Of a DNA stretch of 64,000 nt, positions 1 to 12,566 are shown piece after piece (positions within the stretch are counted from its first letter, which is position 1; each line of letters starts with the position of its first letter). Under the pieces are notes generated by a model that saw nothing but the letters and a program-made list of their open reading frames with translations, was not told the DNA's origin and did not search any database. Origin of the DNA: Cricetomys ansorgei (Eukaryota; Chordata; Mammalia; Rodentia; Nesomyidae). The position numbers were made by a program, and so were the translations under genes. Location: contig JAMJFZ010000107.1 of NCBI GenBank assembly GCA_026225945.1, forward strand, positions 50,011,001 to 50,075,000. Reading direction: 5' to 3'.

Positions 1-487
1 AGTCAGACCTCTGCATAATTGTCCATACAACTATTTTAACCTGTTTCTTTGGCTTTATTTCTAAAGACTCCCATGGCATAGAAAATCACATCAAGGACAT
101 GTGCTTGCTTTTCTCGTGGTAGCCTATTCTTTGCTATAGGAGTCTCAGTTGTGAACCCTGCAATGGTTAATGAAAAGATACTCTATTCCCCCTACCCTAG
201 ATTAGGAGATTTGTTTGCAGTTCTTGTAAACTCCTTGAGGTACAAGCAGCTAGGCCCAGCCCTCTAAAGTATTCCAAGTCTTTTAAGGGCCATTTCCAGC
301 CCAAGGTAAGAGAATGGCCAGATCCCACCCTACAGAAAAATAAAATAAAAACAAGATCAGGCTATCAAATCCCACCAATTCCTGAGGCTGCCCCAAGATC
401 AGGCCACAAAAATTCCACCAATCCAACCCTGGGAAGCTCTGCTCAATTCTTTGCTTGCTGTTTCTCTTCAGAGCAGATGTGAACACA

Positions 488-519
<32 letters not shown>

Positions 520-929
520 ATGTTTTCCCAAGGGAATGTTCTGTGTGAAGTTTGTTGTGTGGTGTGACTTTGTGGTATTCCTTATCTCCCCATACTGCCA
601 GCATGCCTTTCCATTTAAGCTGTAACACTTACAGTTCTATTTTCTTCATACCAAAAAGTATAGTCTGACAAAGCAGACACAACTAAGTGAACAGTCATGG
701 TTTGCACGATTTCTAGACAAGGTGGGTAGTTGGAATATTCCTACCTAGTTACCTCAGGATATTTCTCACAGTTCTTTGCTAACACATTTACATCAAAATA
801 GCTCTATCCACATGCTCACGTCTTCCCACATACACAGTGCTGTATACATTTTCAGTCAATTTGAGGAGGGACTGGAATATTTGTACCTCATGTGTTGACA
901 GTTAAGCCCCAGCTTTGAAACATAAACAC
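1..929. other. Unassigned intergenic sequence with a CA microsatellite
   Basis: There is no gene here. The stretch at about 240-480 is richer in C and A than its surroundings and reads like an old retroviral LTR or similar repeat, but I cannot name a family. The overlapping short minus-strand frames at 283-628 are driven by the CA repeat at 488-518, which gives runs of alternating Cys-Val, so they are not genes. Confidence 0.5.
488..518. repeat. (CA)n microsatellite
   Basis: About 15 uninterrupted CA units. It is a simple repeat, expected to be length-polymorphic. Confidence 0.95.
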
Positions 930-1260
930 AGCACTGAAGGTAAACAAAATTGTTTTAATTACTGCTAATTAACTCCATTCTGTCATACTATGCCAAAGAT
1001 GAATTACTGGAAGTGCATCCTGAATGCCAATTAATTTTGTGAGTAATTGTTGTGCAACTGAGTAAATTGTGGTAAATACTTATGATTTATAAAACTGGAG
1101 GAAACTTTCAACTGGAAAGTTAATAGAGAGAAATCATAAATTCTCTCATGACTCTCCAGTGCCCAGCTGTGTGTTCACATGAATTGTTAATCATAATTAC
1201 TGCTAATTTGTATCCTTATATGCAGCTTTGCCAGGCTTTATTTTTAAAGTCTTAGTGGAT
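930..1260. other. AT-rich unique block, possible conserved non-coding element
   Basis: This block has no recognisable repeat and contains many homeodomain-like TAAT/ATTA cores, for example taattactgctaatt at about 955 and aatcataattactgctaat near 1190. Dense TAAT motifs in non-repetitive gene-desert DNA are typical of developmental enhancers, but the block is also simply AT-rich. The enhancer idea is inference only. Confidence 0.2.
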
Positions 1261-4200
1261 CTAGAGTTATCCTTTTAAATGCTTGCTTATTCTTTCATTT
1301 TACCACTTGGGGAGTTGGTACATACTGCCTTCATTTACAAGAGCTTTAGTTTTGAAGATTCTGCCATACATTCTCTTTTTATGTTCTGTTAGCTTGGTGG
1401 TAAATACAGAATTAATTTTCTGTTTATTGGAAGATAATTAGCCTGTGGTACAAACAAAATTTAAAAAGGCCATATTAAATATATCAGGAGAAACAAGTTA
1501 GATAATAATGATTTTCATTTAAAATATTTTAAAATGTAATTAAACAATCAAGTTGCATATATACACACACATTCAGTAGCCATGAGTTATGCCTCTTCAT
1601 GGTTTGTTACAGCACAGTGTTTTGTAGGAAAACAGTAAAAGAATGCATAAAATTAATTAGAACATCTGCTCAAAATGGCAGGGTGATTTAGAGCCTCATG
1701 AACAAACATTTGGGAAAAATATTCACACATTTTAAAAAAGAATTCTTACTTGTGACTTGTAGTACAGCATGTGAGAGGTTTCAGTTTTCACTCTTTCTAA
1801 GCAGAAAATAGAAAGCTGAACAAATTGAAAAAATCATCAATTTGTGTTAGATGTATCAGAAAAGCAAGAGTCATAGGGAGAAGCACTCTACCCCACACTG
1901 GATGGACTTATAGAGAGATACAGGGATCAAAATTTGCTGAAGCAGAAACTCACAACCAGCATCAGGTTAGGAGAGCCTGATCTACAACCGATGAAGTGCT
2001 GAGACCTGAGTGTGCAGAATCTAAGAGCTAAATCTCCCACATGAGATGTGGTGCAAGGAACATCCTGATGCTTTCGTGAGTTTTACCTCCAAGGCTCCCA
2101 CCAGCTTTCCACAGTGAAGATCACTGAAAAATCACGAGTGTCTTCAATGGGGTGGAAACAGAATCCTTTTGGAAACAGCAGAGTATGGTACTTTATAGTA
2201 AGTGCTATCTCAAAAGGCACCATCTTCCGTAGCCTAACCTTCTGGGGATTTATGAGTCTAACTTAGTTGGAAAGAGAAATGTACAAGCCTGGCCTCCTCT
2301 CATCATCCTGTTCCCCCAAAGTGGGGAACAACCTCAAGAAACACTTGTAATTGGCTCAAGAGCACAAGCTTAAGACATAATGATAGGGTTATGGAATGTT
2401 TCTTCTCTCCTTATACACTCTTGCCACATCCACTAAAACTTCTCTAGTGGAGATTATGTTGCACATAACGTCATATCTTACTTTCAGATAATTATAGGGC
2501 ACACTATAAAACAAAAGCTACAGAGTTTCAGACACGGCAGGAAAGTTGGAATTGTGAGGTTAGCAATATAAACCAAGCATAATTAACATGCGAAGAGGTC
2601 TAGCAGGAAAAGTGCGCTGTATACAGGAATAAGTGAGTGGTGTCAGCAGAGCAGTGGACTCTAAAAAAAAGTAAACATTAAATGGTAGTGATTTAAAAGC
2701 TAGTAAACACAGCTTTCAGAACTCTAGTTCAGAACCCAGAACTCTAACATCAAATGCTGGTTGTTACTGGGAACAGCAAAAGTCTTACCAGAAAGAATAT
2801 GTGAATGGAGAGTAAGCATATGTTAAATGTATTCCTCAGTACGTGTGTCATGGGAAAACTGCAAGTGAAAGCAATGGTTGTATGCGACTATACACCCTTC
2901 GGATGGACAGGGTCCAGAACACTGAAGGAACCAGTTGTTGGCTGCAATTGGAAGTAGCAAGAGTTCCCATTCATTGCAGGTGGCAGTGCAAGATGTCACA
3001 TCCACCTAATTTAGTGACAGAAAAATATCAGTTTATTCTAAAATTAGTTGTTCCTTGTCGGGTGCTCCAAAGATTGTGCTGCTTGGTAGTTGTGCAAATG
3101 GAAGTCTTATCTCCACAGGAAACTTGTAAGCTTTATGTCACAATTTTGCTAGTGATTAACAATACTGTGTGTCTCCCACATAGTCTTCACTGCACGAGAG
3201 GATAAACTGTACTACATCTAGACATTACATATTGTTCAGTGCTGGGGAGAAAAGAGCTCTGAATCCATGAAGAGCCATGGGTGAAACTTACGTCCACCTT
3301 GCTGAAGAGAGACAGTGTGATAGAGGTGTATACTGTATGATCTCAACTCTGAGGCATTCGAGAGGGAACAGGGATGTGCATACAGTGAAGGAAATGGGGA
3401 TGGTCAGGGATAGAGTTAGTGTGCGAAAGAGGATACATACAATGAGCACAGAGAGCTTGGGGGCGGGAAAGTTTTTCTGTAGGGTAGCAAAAAATGGTGG
3501 TGAAAGTCACTGTATGCTTGTTGAGACTTGGAGAATGTATAGCACCAAGACAGAAACCCCATTCTGAATGATAGGTTTGATATGACAATGAAAGATACAT
3601 ATAAATCCATTCATTTAAATTTAAAGACTTGCTTTGGATATTTGATTCTGGGGCAAGCTGTGCAAGCACCAGGATAGCAGCTGTATTATTCTCCCTCAAA
3701 ATAAACTACAAAATTCTTTCTGTGAGGGTTATAAATGCATATATCTTAAGTTTTATTTTCAAGTTCACTAAAAATATGTTTCCAAGCAGCTAATTAAGCA
3801 TTTGATGAAATAATTATGAAACCATGGTCTTATGCATTAGTCAGTTTCAGAGAAAACACAATTTCAAACCATTAGTTTCCAATATGTTTTTACTCATACA
3901 CATAAAGTTTTAACTCTCTTTGTATTGTCAATATCCAGAAATTGCTCTACACAAGCATATGTTTTGTGGAATGTTTCAACAGGAGTTGCTTAAAGGATTT
4001 GATTTCATTCATGCTGTGGGATAAAATCTCTGACTTTTAAAAGGAATATTAGAATTCTTTGATCCTCAGAGAATAGAATTTAATCAGATTGAAACAAAGA
4101 TAGCTATGATGGACAGTTATTTATTTAAGAGCAATATGACTTTTTGGTTCTGATAAGCAAAGTGCTTTCTTTTAATATTAAAGTTGACAACTGAAATGAA

Positions 4201-5694
4201 CCACCTTTTAAGTTCAGAAGGTACAATAATGCATTTTTTATAAGTCCTTTGAAAGGTTTTTATATTTCACTCTGGAAAAATAGTAGTTGGGCTACCTGGG
4301 CACCAATAAAAGTCTATATTGGAGGTTTGTGTTTTTTTTTTCCCAGAGAATTTTAAAACCACTCACTGGCTACCTTGAGTTCTACCAACCAACCCTCATT
4401 CTTTTTTATATCTCCCAGTGTCTCACTCAATGCCAGACTCACACAAAGTATTCAAAAAGTAAACAAAAAAGCAAGCAACAAATTTGTCTGAGTAGAGGGT
4501 AAGGCTATGCCAGTCCATGAAGATATACTTCTGTCACTAGAGAAAGGTATATTTTTTTTTCTTTTCCCTAAAACAACATTGAAAGAGGACTTTACAAGAC
4601 TCACAGGATGTTAATAAAATACATGTCAGTAGCTTTTCTCACCCCAACCAAGCAACCACAGTGTAGGAATACGAAGGCAAATATTTTTATTCTATAGTTG
4701 ACCTCTTAGTATTACTGAAGGCCATTGAGATCAAACCACTCTTACATAATCAGCTTCAGACCACACCTCCTGTGGCCCAGTTAACACAGCTTTGGAGCAA
4801 TGTACAAAGATATAGCATTGTCTCCTTCTCACGAGAAAAAATCCAAACGGGCTTGTCAGTCAATTCTCCAGGAAAATACCCTTAAGAAAGCTGTGTGTTG
4901 GAGAATTTTTAAAATAGTGGAAGTTATCTAAACAAGTAAATTGGTAAAAGGGTCTGTTTATCAATGGTTGATGCTGATCAATCTCACTGCATGAGAGTCT
5001 GTTCTTCCTCAATGAATGCCCAGCTACTAGTAACTCTCACCTTCTGAGAGTGCCTTCTTTAGCAATGGTTTCTTTAGGCATTGTCCATCCTCAGCCTCTG
5101 AGAGTATTTTTCTCCATGATGACCCCTTGGAAATTGCCCACTCTCATCCTTGCAGAACCTTCTCAACCAGTAGCATTGTACCTGCAGCTTCCAATCTAAA
5201 GGAACAGTTAATGATGATTTTAATAATAAACTAATTAACATTAAGTGATAATCTATGATATTTCCTTACACATCTCCCAGAAAAGATATGTGAATGGTCA
5301 TTTATGCAGATGAAAGTAACACAATAGCTTCCTTGTGAAACATAGCATGGAGCTTTGAAACACTATGAATAATGAAACCAATCTTTGGAAAACACCATAC
5401 TGTTTCTCACTTCTGATTAGTGGTGACATATTCATAAAACAAAAGATGAAACATCAAATAAAATAGTATATAATTCATCAGTACATACCAATGGATATGT
5501 ATTTAAGAGGGGTTGTTTCTGTGCCTGTGGCAAGAAACTGCTTTGAGATTTCTATCTAAGAAGAACAGTTTATCTATTTTGTAGGGCACAGTCTAAATTG
5601 ATTTATATAATTATACTTTCTAGTTAGACATTTCCCCTGTAACCCATTTCCCCAAGAAGTACACAAATGAGTATATCAAAAATCAGGGTGAATG
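1261..5694. other. Unassigned sequence, no gene or repeat recognised
   Basis: I see no interspersed repeat that I can name. Two plus-strand open frames at 2843-3205 (120 codons) and 3277-3567 (96 codons), and an overlapping minus-strand frame at 3343-3699, are the longest here. None shows a domain, signal peptide or composition typical of a real protein, and no splice-site arrangement supports them. The interval could hold decayed repeats that cannot be recognised by eye. Confidence 0.4.
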
Positions 5695-5696
5695 AA

Positions 5697-5765
5697 TTAA
5701 GAGGTCTGGGTCATCCTTGGTTACACAGGTACTTCAAGGCCAGTCTGAGATAGGAGAATTCCTGG
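5697..5765 (+). mobile_element. B1-like SINE fragment (degenerate)
   Basis: The bases around 5735-5750 match the B1/proto-B1 core 'caaggccagtctg', preceded by a second related module (catccttggttacac). This doubled arrangement resembles old B1F/ID-B1 type SINEs. The head and A-tail are not clear. A purine-rich stretch follows. Confidence 0.4.
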
Positions 5766-5815
5766 AAAGAGAAGTGGAGAAGGAGGGAGACGGGCAGGGA
5801 TAGAGAGAGGGGGCA

Positions 5816-6170
5816 TTTATAAATATAACCAACTCAGTCTGTGTAATGTTACTTGTGTGTAAGTTTTCAGAGTTGATCATTTGGTATTGGATGACCAACT
5901 GGTATTGGTGTGCTCTGCTCTTCCCTGAAGAAGACTATCTCACCCACTGTCAGTAGTTCTTTGTGTAGGGTTGAAGCCTCTGGGTTTTAGCCAGAGCATG
6001 TTAATGTGTCCATGTGTCTGTTGTTGTTCTTACTCAGCTTATGTTTAGACAGTCCACTTGGTGAGACTTTGCGGATGTGACTTTTGACAATACTAGGAGA
6101 CACAGACTCCCAGAAGACACTCCATTTTTCTCTGCCTTTTACAATCTTTCCTCCCTCTTCCAATGCAGAT
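5816..6170 (-). mobile_element. L1 (Lx-type) 3' UTR fragment, antisense
   Basis: Read on the minus strand, this matches the same 3' UTR module that lies in plus orientation at about 30580-31000: the order of short blocks is the same (gtctcctag, catccgcaaagtctcacca, then a segment ending in the bases before the A-rich tail). It is non-coding L1 3' sequence, not a gene. The family name is from memory. Confidence 0.6.
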
Positions 6171-7584
6171 ATTAACTAACCTGCTCTATTGAAATCTTTT
6201 AGAACCATCGACTTTCCTGTGATTATTTGACATCGGTCTCTTGTTTCACTTTATTTTTGATCCTTCATATCTTTAGTCTATGAACAGCTTCTACTATACA
6301 AATTCGTTGATGCATAAAATGCCAAATTATAATTCCATTGCACTTACATTAATGGGTTTTAGTGCCTAAGTCTTAGGTGGAAAGAGGGATAAAATGAAGA
6401 TCTATGAATGTGGGTAAAATGAGATCCTTGAAATTATTTTTGTTTATAGCAATATTTAGTACTATTAGCTACTGAAATTTCAATTAAACATGCGACTGTA
6501 AGGTTTAATTTGAATCATGATACTGTATGAAGGAAAATTAAACTTAATCATATGAGGGACTCTAATGATAAAGCATTGAAGGAAGCTAAAGGGAAGCAAG
6601 CTAATCATAAACCAAACTGTATGACTTCAGATGGTTGCACTGCAAGCTCCCCAGTGGCACCAGGTCCATGACTCCAGAGCTCTCATCAATGAATTTAATC
6701 TGAGGAGAGCACCACCTAGGATACAGCAGCAAAGGCAAATCAGGAAATTTTGCTGTTGTTGCTGCCTATGCTCACTTAGAATGTTTCTGTAAATATCTGA
6801 GTGTTGCCTATATGGGAAATTTAATAAATGAGCCATGCCCATGTCTGTGGAGGCCAAGTAGAAAAATGGCTTCCATTTAATGATTCACTCATTTGAAGAG
6901 TTAAGATGTCCTGAAAGTTTTGCTTACATTATTATATTCAGGTCTAATTCCCCCATGCAGATAAAGGTCAGACAGGGGAATAGGAAACCATGACAACATC
7001 TATATTAAACAGTCTTATGTGGCTGAAAATCAAATATTATCAGAATATTCCCATATTACTCTTTTCTCACATAAGCTCAACTCTCCCGTAACCATACAAT
7101 TAATCTCTTCCTTTGTACACGTCTCACAAGCTTGCCTAGAAGGTTAGGATTGAGCTTGATAGCTTTTGCAGGGACACACAGCAGAGCCCCTTCTTTACAT
7201 TTCCACATACTGATCATACACGTGTTTTACAAAAAAAGTAGTCTATCTCTAGAATCAGTTAAGCCAAAGTTTCTTTCCAAAAGTGTGATGGTTACTAACC
7301 TAAACTCATTGTTGCCCAGAATTCTCCAGTGACAAGCTATCTCAATTGACACCTAGGCAAGAAATAAGAATCATACTCACAATTAACACAATATAATGAG
7401 GATGAGGGAAAGTTGAAAGTAATAAGACGGGGAGGCTGCAAGGGCTAGGCATGACAGGAAGCTGGAGGCCTCTGTGGTGGAGGGAGAGTGTTTCTTGCAT
7501 AAAGCTGAGTAGAGAGAGGAGAGAAGACTCTGCAGAAGCCATGGCTGTAAGACCACAGTTTCTGGCCGATAACTAAGAGAGCAT
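6171..7584. other. Unassigned sequence
   Basis: No gene or named repeat was recognised. A small minus-strand frame (76 codons, 6627-6857) overlaps a more GC-rich patch at 6630-6760 that could be a fragment of an old retrocopy, but neither strand gives a protein I know. Confidence 0.35.
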
Positions 7585-8078
7585 TTATATTATTCAGTGT
7601 TCTCTAGAGTAACAGAACTTATAGAATGAATACACACACACACACGCACACACACATACACACACACAAGGATTTATTAGGATGACTTACAAGTTGCATT
7701 CCAGCTAACTAAGAATGACTGGCTGTGAATGGAAAGTTCAAGAATTCAGTAGTTGCTCAGGCCACAGGGCTGGATGTGTCAGCTGGTCTCCAGTTTATGT
7801 TCGAATCCCAAAGAAGTAGACTCTAATGCCGATGAAGGAATAGAGTTACTAGCAAGGTGAGGACAAGCATGCAAAGAGCAAAAGCTTTCTACTTCCATCT
7901 CCTTATACAGACTGCCAGCAGAAGGTGTAGCCCAGATTAAAGACAAGTGTATTCCTACCTCAAAGATCCAGATTAGACATGGATCTATGTACTTGAAATT
8001 AAGCAAAAATCTCTCAAAGGTGTGCCTTCCATTCTTGGATTTTAGTTAATTCCAGATGTAGTCCAGTTGCTTTTGTTA
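7585..8078 (-). mobile_element. Rodent solo LTR-like element, antisense
   Basis: On the minus strand the order is LTR-like. A U3-like part is followed by a TATA-like 'tgtataaggagatgg' (near 7905), then the leader 'agcttttgctctttgc', and a polyadenylation signal in 'ctaataaatcc' (near 7675). A CA/CG microsatellite (7631-7669) sits next to the end. I recognise this as a common muroid LTR family but cannot give its name with confidence. The minus-strand frame at 7779-8006 lies inside it and is not a gene. Confidence 0.6.
7631..7669. repeat. (CA)n microsatellite, interrupted
   Basis: A CA tract with CG and TA interruptions, located at the 3' end of the minus-strand LTR. Confidence 0.9.
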
Positions 8079-8641
8079 GGATGATTATTTTTACTATATT
8101 AATCCTACCAATCCATGAGCATGGGAAAGCTTTCCATCTTCTGAAATCCTCAATTTCTTTCATCAATGTTACTGAGAAGCCCAAGATGGGTCTTCTTTAT
8201 CAGTTGAGACCCCGAGAGAGACACTGAGGCATGAATCGTTGTAAGAGCATGACAAAGAAAGTGGTAAATATTCCTATAATTATGGATTGGAAGAATTAAA
8301 ATTTTAACATCTCTACACTGATCAAAGAAACCTATAAATTTGCCGTTATCCTTATGCAAATCTGAGTGAAATTTCCCCCTTAAATAGAAAACAGTCATGG
8401 CATCCATATGGAAACACGTACATATACACTCAAAGAAAAAACCCTAAAATGTCTAATTTTCATTTCAATATATGACAAAATTATAGGAATAAAAACAACG
8501 CAGCATACAAATGAATGTAAATTGAGAAATAGAGTGAAGAGTCCAGAAAGCAGAAGCATACACAGTAAAATAGTCACAATAAGAGTGCCAACAGTACACA
8601 ATGGAAAAACAACATCTTTGATTGATCATGCTTGGACATTT
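8079..8641. other. Unassigned sequence
   Basis: Two overlapping frames on opposite strands (8395-8601 minus, 8408-8644 plus) have no recognisable protein similarity. No repeat family was recognised. Confidence 0.35.
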
Positions 8642-9550
8642 TAATTTTTTTTTTTTAACTTACTTATTCTTCTCTCATGCAATACTTCCTGACTGTAGTC
8701 TCCCCTCTCTCCATTCTTCCTAGTCCTTCCCCGCATCACCTAGATCCAGTCCTTCTCTGTTTGACTTCAGAAAAGAGCAGGCCTCCCAAGTATAGCTAAT
8801 AAAGCAAAACAGGATACAATAAGATTAGGCACAAATCCTCATATCAAGGCTGGACAAGGTAACCCAGTAGGAAGAAAAGTGTGCCATGAGCAGACAAAAG
8901 AGTCAGAGACATACCTACTCCCACTGTTAGGAGTCCCAGAAAAACCAAGCTAACAAACATAGCATTTACATAGAGGACCAAGCTGAAACCATGCAGGCTC
9001 CATGATTGCATCTTTAGTCTCTGTGAGCCACTGTGAACGTTACTTAGCTGATTCTATGGGCCATGTTCTCCTGGTGTCCTTGACCCTTTTGGTTTCTATA
9101 ATCTTTCACCCCCCTCTTCTGTGGGGTTCTCCAAGCTCAGTGGGGAGAAAACAGATGGATTTCTCCAATTTAGGCTCACTCTCTACCTAATATTTTGCTG
9201 TGGGTTTCTGCATCTGTTTCCACTAGCTACCAGAGAAAGTCTCACTGATGATGATTAGGCTAGGCACCGATCTAAGAGCATAACAAGATAACATTAGGAA
9301 TCATTTCATTGATTATTTTGGGGGGTTGGGCAGTCGTGTTTGCTCTAGCCTAGATCTCTCGGCTGTCCAGGCTCTGGTATTTTACCATCCAGGCAGTATG
9401 AAGAATGGGTTCCCTCTCATGTTGTTGGGCCTCAAGTTAGATCAGTCATTTTTTGGCCACTTCCACAAGTTCTGTGCTACTATTTCCCCAACACAACTTG
9501 CAGGCAGGAGGATTATTATTTAGAGGCCATGTTGGGTTACATGATGACAT
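8642..9550 (-). mobile_element. L1 (Lx-type) 3' UTR, antisense, 5'-truncated
   Basis: A T tract at 8643-8656 is the antisense poly-A tail. A pyrimidine-rich stretch follows, which is the antisense of the G-rich polypurine tract found in L1 3' UTRs. The remaining sequence is shared, in the same orientation, with 44814-45250 and 48755-49400, and in reverse with 26545-27350. Shared words include 'tctctgtgagcc', 'cttctgtggggttc', 'tctctgatgatgatt' and 'catgggctccctc'. The small frames at 9002-9190 and 9326-9523 lie inside it. Confidence 0.65.
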
Positions 9551-10779
9551 ACGTGTTGTGAATATTGCACAACCTAGTGCCTATACTCAGTGGTAGTTTA
9601 CAACAAACAAAATAAAAAGGGATACTTGAAACCTTCTCAAGATGCTAGATATGTTAATTATATTGAGGTCCTGGCAACAGAACATGAGTATGTGGAAATA
9701 TACAAATTCATAAAAATTGTACATGTTACATAAGTGCTGTTTACTGTATATCACTCATAACAGTAAGACTGTTGTATTTCTAAACAATGAATTGATTTTA
9801 ATGAACACAAAATTAACACTAAGAGAGTAGGAGTTATGCTTGCTTTATAAACCTCTAATTCTAGCATTGAAGAGTAGGGGAATAAAGGTTATGATTCTAA
9901 ATACTACCTAAAGACAAACAACAGATACAATATTTTTAATGGAAATCACATCCATTCATATGACCATCTGAAAAGTGAATTTTGGCAATTTCTGATAAGA
10001 TTGAAATCATTTCTTTAGCTACAGGTGGCTTACCTCATGATTTTGTCGTGTTTTATATTGGGGTTCTTTGGTTTTTATTGTCTCCCTTTCCAACGTGTAG
10101 GCTTTAGGTTTTGCAAGGTATTGACCTTGTGGAACATGATGACCTTGAGAGAAGCACCTACCCCTCCCTGTGCTGTGTGACACAGACCTCAGAGAACTAG
10201 AGTGGTACAGTCCTGCTTAGTGTCTGTGGAAGAATCTTGAAGTGTCTGTTGAGGTTGAATGAGATCCCAAAGTTGTGCAGAGAGATTGTGGGGGCATCTA
10301 GAACAGCTTGCTTGTTTGGCTTTTCTAAAAGTTTTCTGCATGGTGAAGTTTCAAATATTTAAGTTTTGGGCAAAGAGACATAAATCAAAATTTTAAATCC
10401 AAGAAGCTATAACCTATCCCTTTTAAAAGAAGGAGCTGACAATTTTGTGGTTTATAAGTATTTAAGCTGTCATTGGCCACCCAGTGACTTGTTAATGATT
10501 TTTTTCCCCTTTAGATGACAAATCCAACTGATTAACTGTCCTAATTGCTACTGTGCACATCCTTCCTTAGCAGGAGTCTGAGGAATTTAGAGGATAGTTT
10601 TTAACTACAAATTTGTTTGATACATAAAAAGACAGACAGAAGCTTTCTTTATAAACATGTGCCTAATACTTAAATATACTTCACTGGTTTGTTATAAACA
10701 CTGACTACACACAGCATGATGTCTGCAGTAAGAGTATGACAGATTTTGGAAAATTGTCTAGCAAATAATAGTACACACA
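9551..10779. other. Unassigned sequence
   Basis: No gene or repeat was recognised. A GC-richer patch at 10090-10320 stands out slightly from its AT-rich surroundings but gives no usable reading frame. Confidence 0.35.
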
Positions 10780-11010
10780 AAAACTTTTTAAAATTTGTTT
10801 TAACTGTGTGTGGGCACACACACATGTGCTTATGCACTTGTGTACACACAAAGGAATGTGTATGCAGAGTGTGCATGTGTATTGTGCATGTATAGGTCAG
10901 AGGAGTACCTGTGAGACTTGATTCTAATTTTTCTCCATGTGAGAGACCAAACTCATGTCTTGAGGCTTGGAGACAGTACTTTGCCCACAGAATTATATCT
11001 CAGGCACTGA
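10780..11010 (-). mobile_element. B3-like SINE, antisense
   Basis: On the minus strand the head contains 'ccaagcctcaagacatgag', close to the B3/B2 tRNA-derived head. It is followed by a 'cctctgacc' block and a CA-rich region (cacacacatgtgtgtg-like) leading to an A-rich tail at about 10780. This order is typical of B3. The first bases of the head are decayed. Confidence 0.65.
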
Positions 11011-11559
11011 AACAAGCAGTTTTATAGTTTTCACAGACATAATTGAAAGGTTTGTTAGTCTAAAGGTATTTTACTTTTGGCTCATTTAAAGACTTGATCA
11101 TTTTAGAGGATTTAAACTCTTTGTACAATATCAATGACATGTGACATCTATGTATCATAATCCCCCCAAACTACACTAGAGAGAGCTATATATACAAAAC
11201 ACCCTAAAATGTTATCGAAATGCTTGTGTTTTATGTCTTCACACTGTTACAGTAAAATAAAACATTAGATAATTCTACCTCATCTTCACTGTCACTAATG
11301 AAGGTTCAAGATTCAATGACAAATTTCAGAAAATTATTTAGTTATAAATACATATTCCATACTGTGACTCTAGTGTAGCTATATTCATCACTTTACACAC
11401 ATAAAAATATCACAGAAGTAAATTAAGGAAGCCACTTTAACACTTGCCCCAAACTCCACTTCAGTGAACACTAGGCATTATGAAGCTATGGAGCTTTAGG
11501 TAGAGTTTTACACTTTCACCACCAATTACATTTTATGCACTCATCCACCACATAGAAGA
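11011..11559. other. Unassigned sequence
   Basis: AT-rich, with no gene or repeat recognised. Confidence 0.35.
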
Positions 11560-12340
11560 AAAAAAAAATCTAATTTCAACGCTGTCATATTTCCAGGCAT
11601 TTTGCTAACTTATATTACTGGATTTCACTTTTTTCATTCATATTGTAACTCGATGTTCTTCATCCCCCATTTCCTCTCTTCTTCTTTTCTTCCATTATTC
11701 TCATTCCTTTCCCCCAAATATTTCCTGTTCTAATTTAATATTTTATTTCTTATAAATGTACATTGTAGATATGAGAGAAAACTACAATATCTATCTTTCT
11801 TAGTCTGGATTATTTCTCTTATTATGATGAATTCAGTTGTACTGGTTAATTTTTTGTCTACTTGTCAGAAACTAGACTTACCATTGAAAGGAATTTTAAA
11901 TGAGAAAATGCTTCCAACAGATTGCCTGTGGGCAAGTCTATCTGGCATTTTCTTGACTGGTGATTACTATAGGAGACCCCAACTATCCCTCGGAGGTAGT
12001 TTTGGATGTCCTAAGAAAGCAGGCTAAGCAAACCATGAGAACTAACTAGTAGCAGCATTCCTCCATAATTAAAGTCTGCTTCAGTTCCCACCTGCATGTT
12101 CCTGCCTTGAGTTCTTCCCCAGTTTCCCTCAGTGATGGACCATCTATTTAGATTTAACTCAAATAAGCCCCGTCCTCCTCATGTTGCTTTTTGTTATTGT
12201 GTCTTATCACAACAGTAGAAAGCAATCAAGGACACTGATTTCAATATTTTTCTTACAAATGCCGTAATTTTGTTCTTTATGATTGAATAAAATTTCAGTG
12301 TGTGAATTTTCCATGTACCTAGACTGGCCTTGCAACTGGT
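11560..12340 (-). mobile_element. Old L1 3' region, antisense, split by an LTR
   Basis: The left part (11560-11837) reads on the plus strand as the antisense of an L1 3' end: a pyrimidine-rich stretch, then 'cccccaaatatttc', 'atatgagagaaaac' and 'tctttcttagtctgg'. The right part (12235-12340) continues the same antisense element with 'cttacaaatgccgtaa' and 'gattgaataaaattt'. The two halves join in the expected order if the LTR at 11838-12234 is removed. Confidence 0.65.
11838..12234 (+). mobile_element. MaLR/ORR1-like solo LTR inside an L1
   Basis: About 397 bp, bounded by TG and CA. It contains the motif order shared with the copy at 25744-26151: 'ttgtctacttgtcag' near the start, 'gcattttcttgactgg', 'ctaagaaagcaggct' in place of the TATA region, and 'caaataagcccc' in place of the polyadenylation signal near the end. 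It is inserted in the antisense L1 around it, so it is younger than that L1. The ERVL/MaLR assignment is from memory. The 67-codon frame at 11824-12027 is spurious. Confidence 0.65.
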
Positions 12341-12566
12341 TATTGAGAAGACTGTTTCAATAAAGATGATTGTACAGAAGTTTCTACCATATCCATGTTA
12401 TAAAAATATAGGTCCTTCTGAGAAGTAAAGCAGAAAAACATATTTGTTCTATAAATTATTTTGAATTATGGCTATCATGGAACCCCTTATGGTAATGCAA
12501 GGAAAGAGTTTTCATTGCATTTTGAAAGAGGATATGTGGAAAGGCAAAGAAGACATTTTCTCCTCT

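Noticed and set aside
283..628. Overlapping minus-strand frames with Cys-Val repeats
   Set aside because: They translate the CA/GT microsatellite at 488-518, which gives alternating two-residue runs, and have no other coding evidence.
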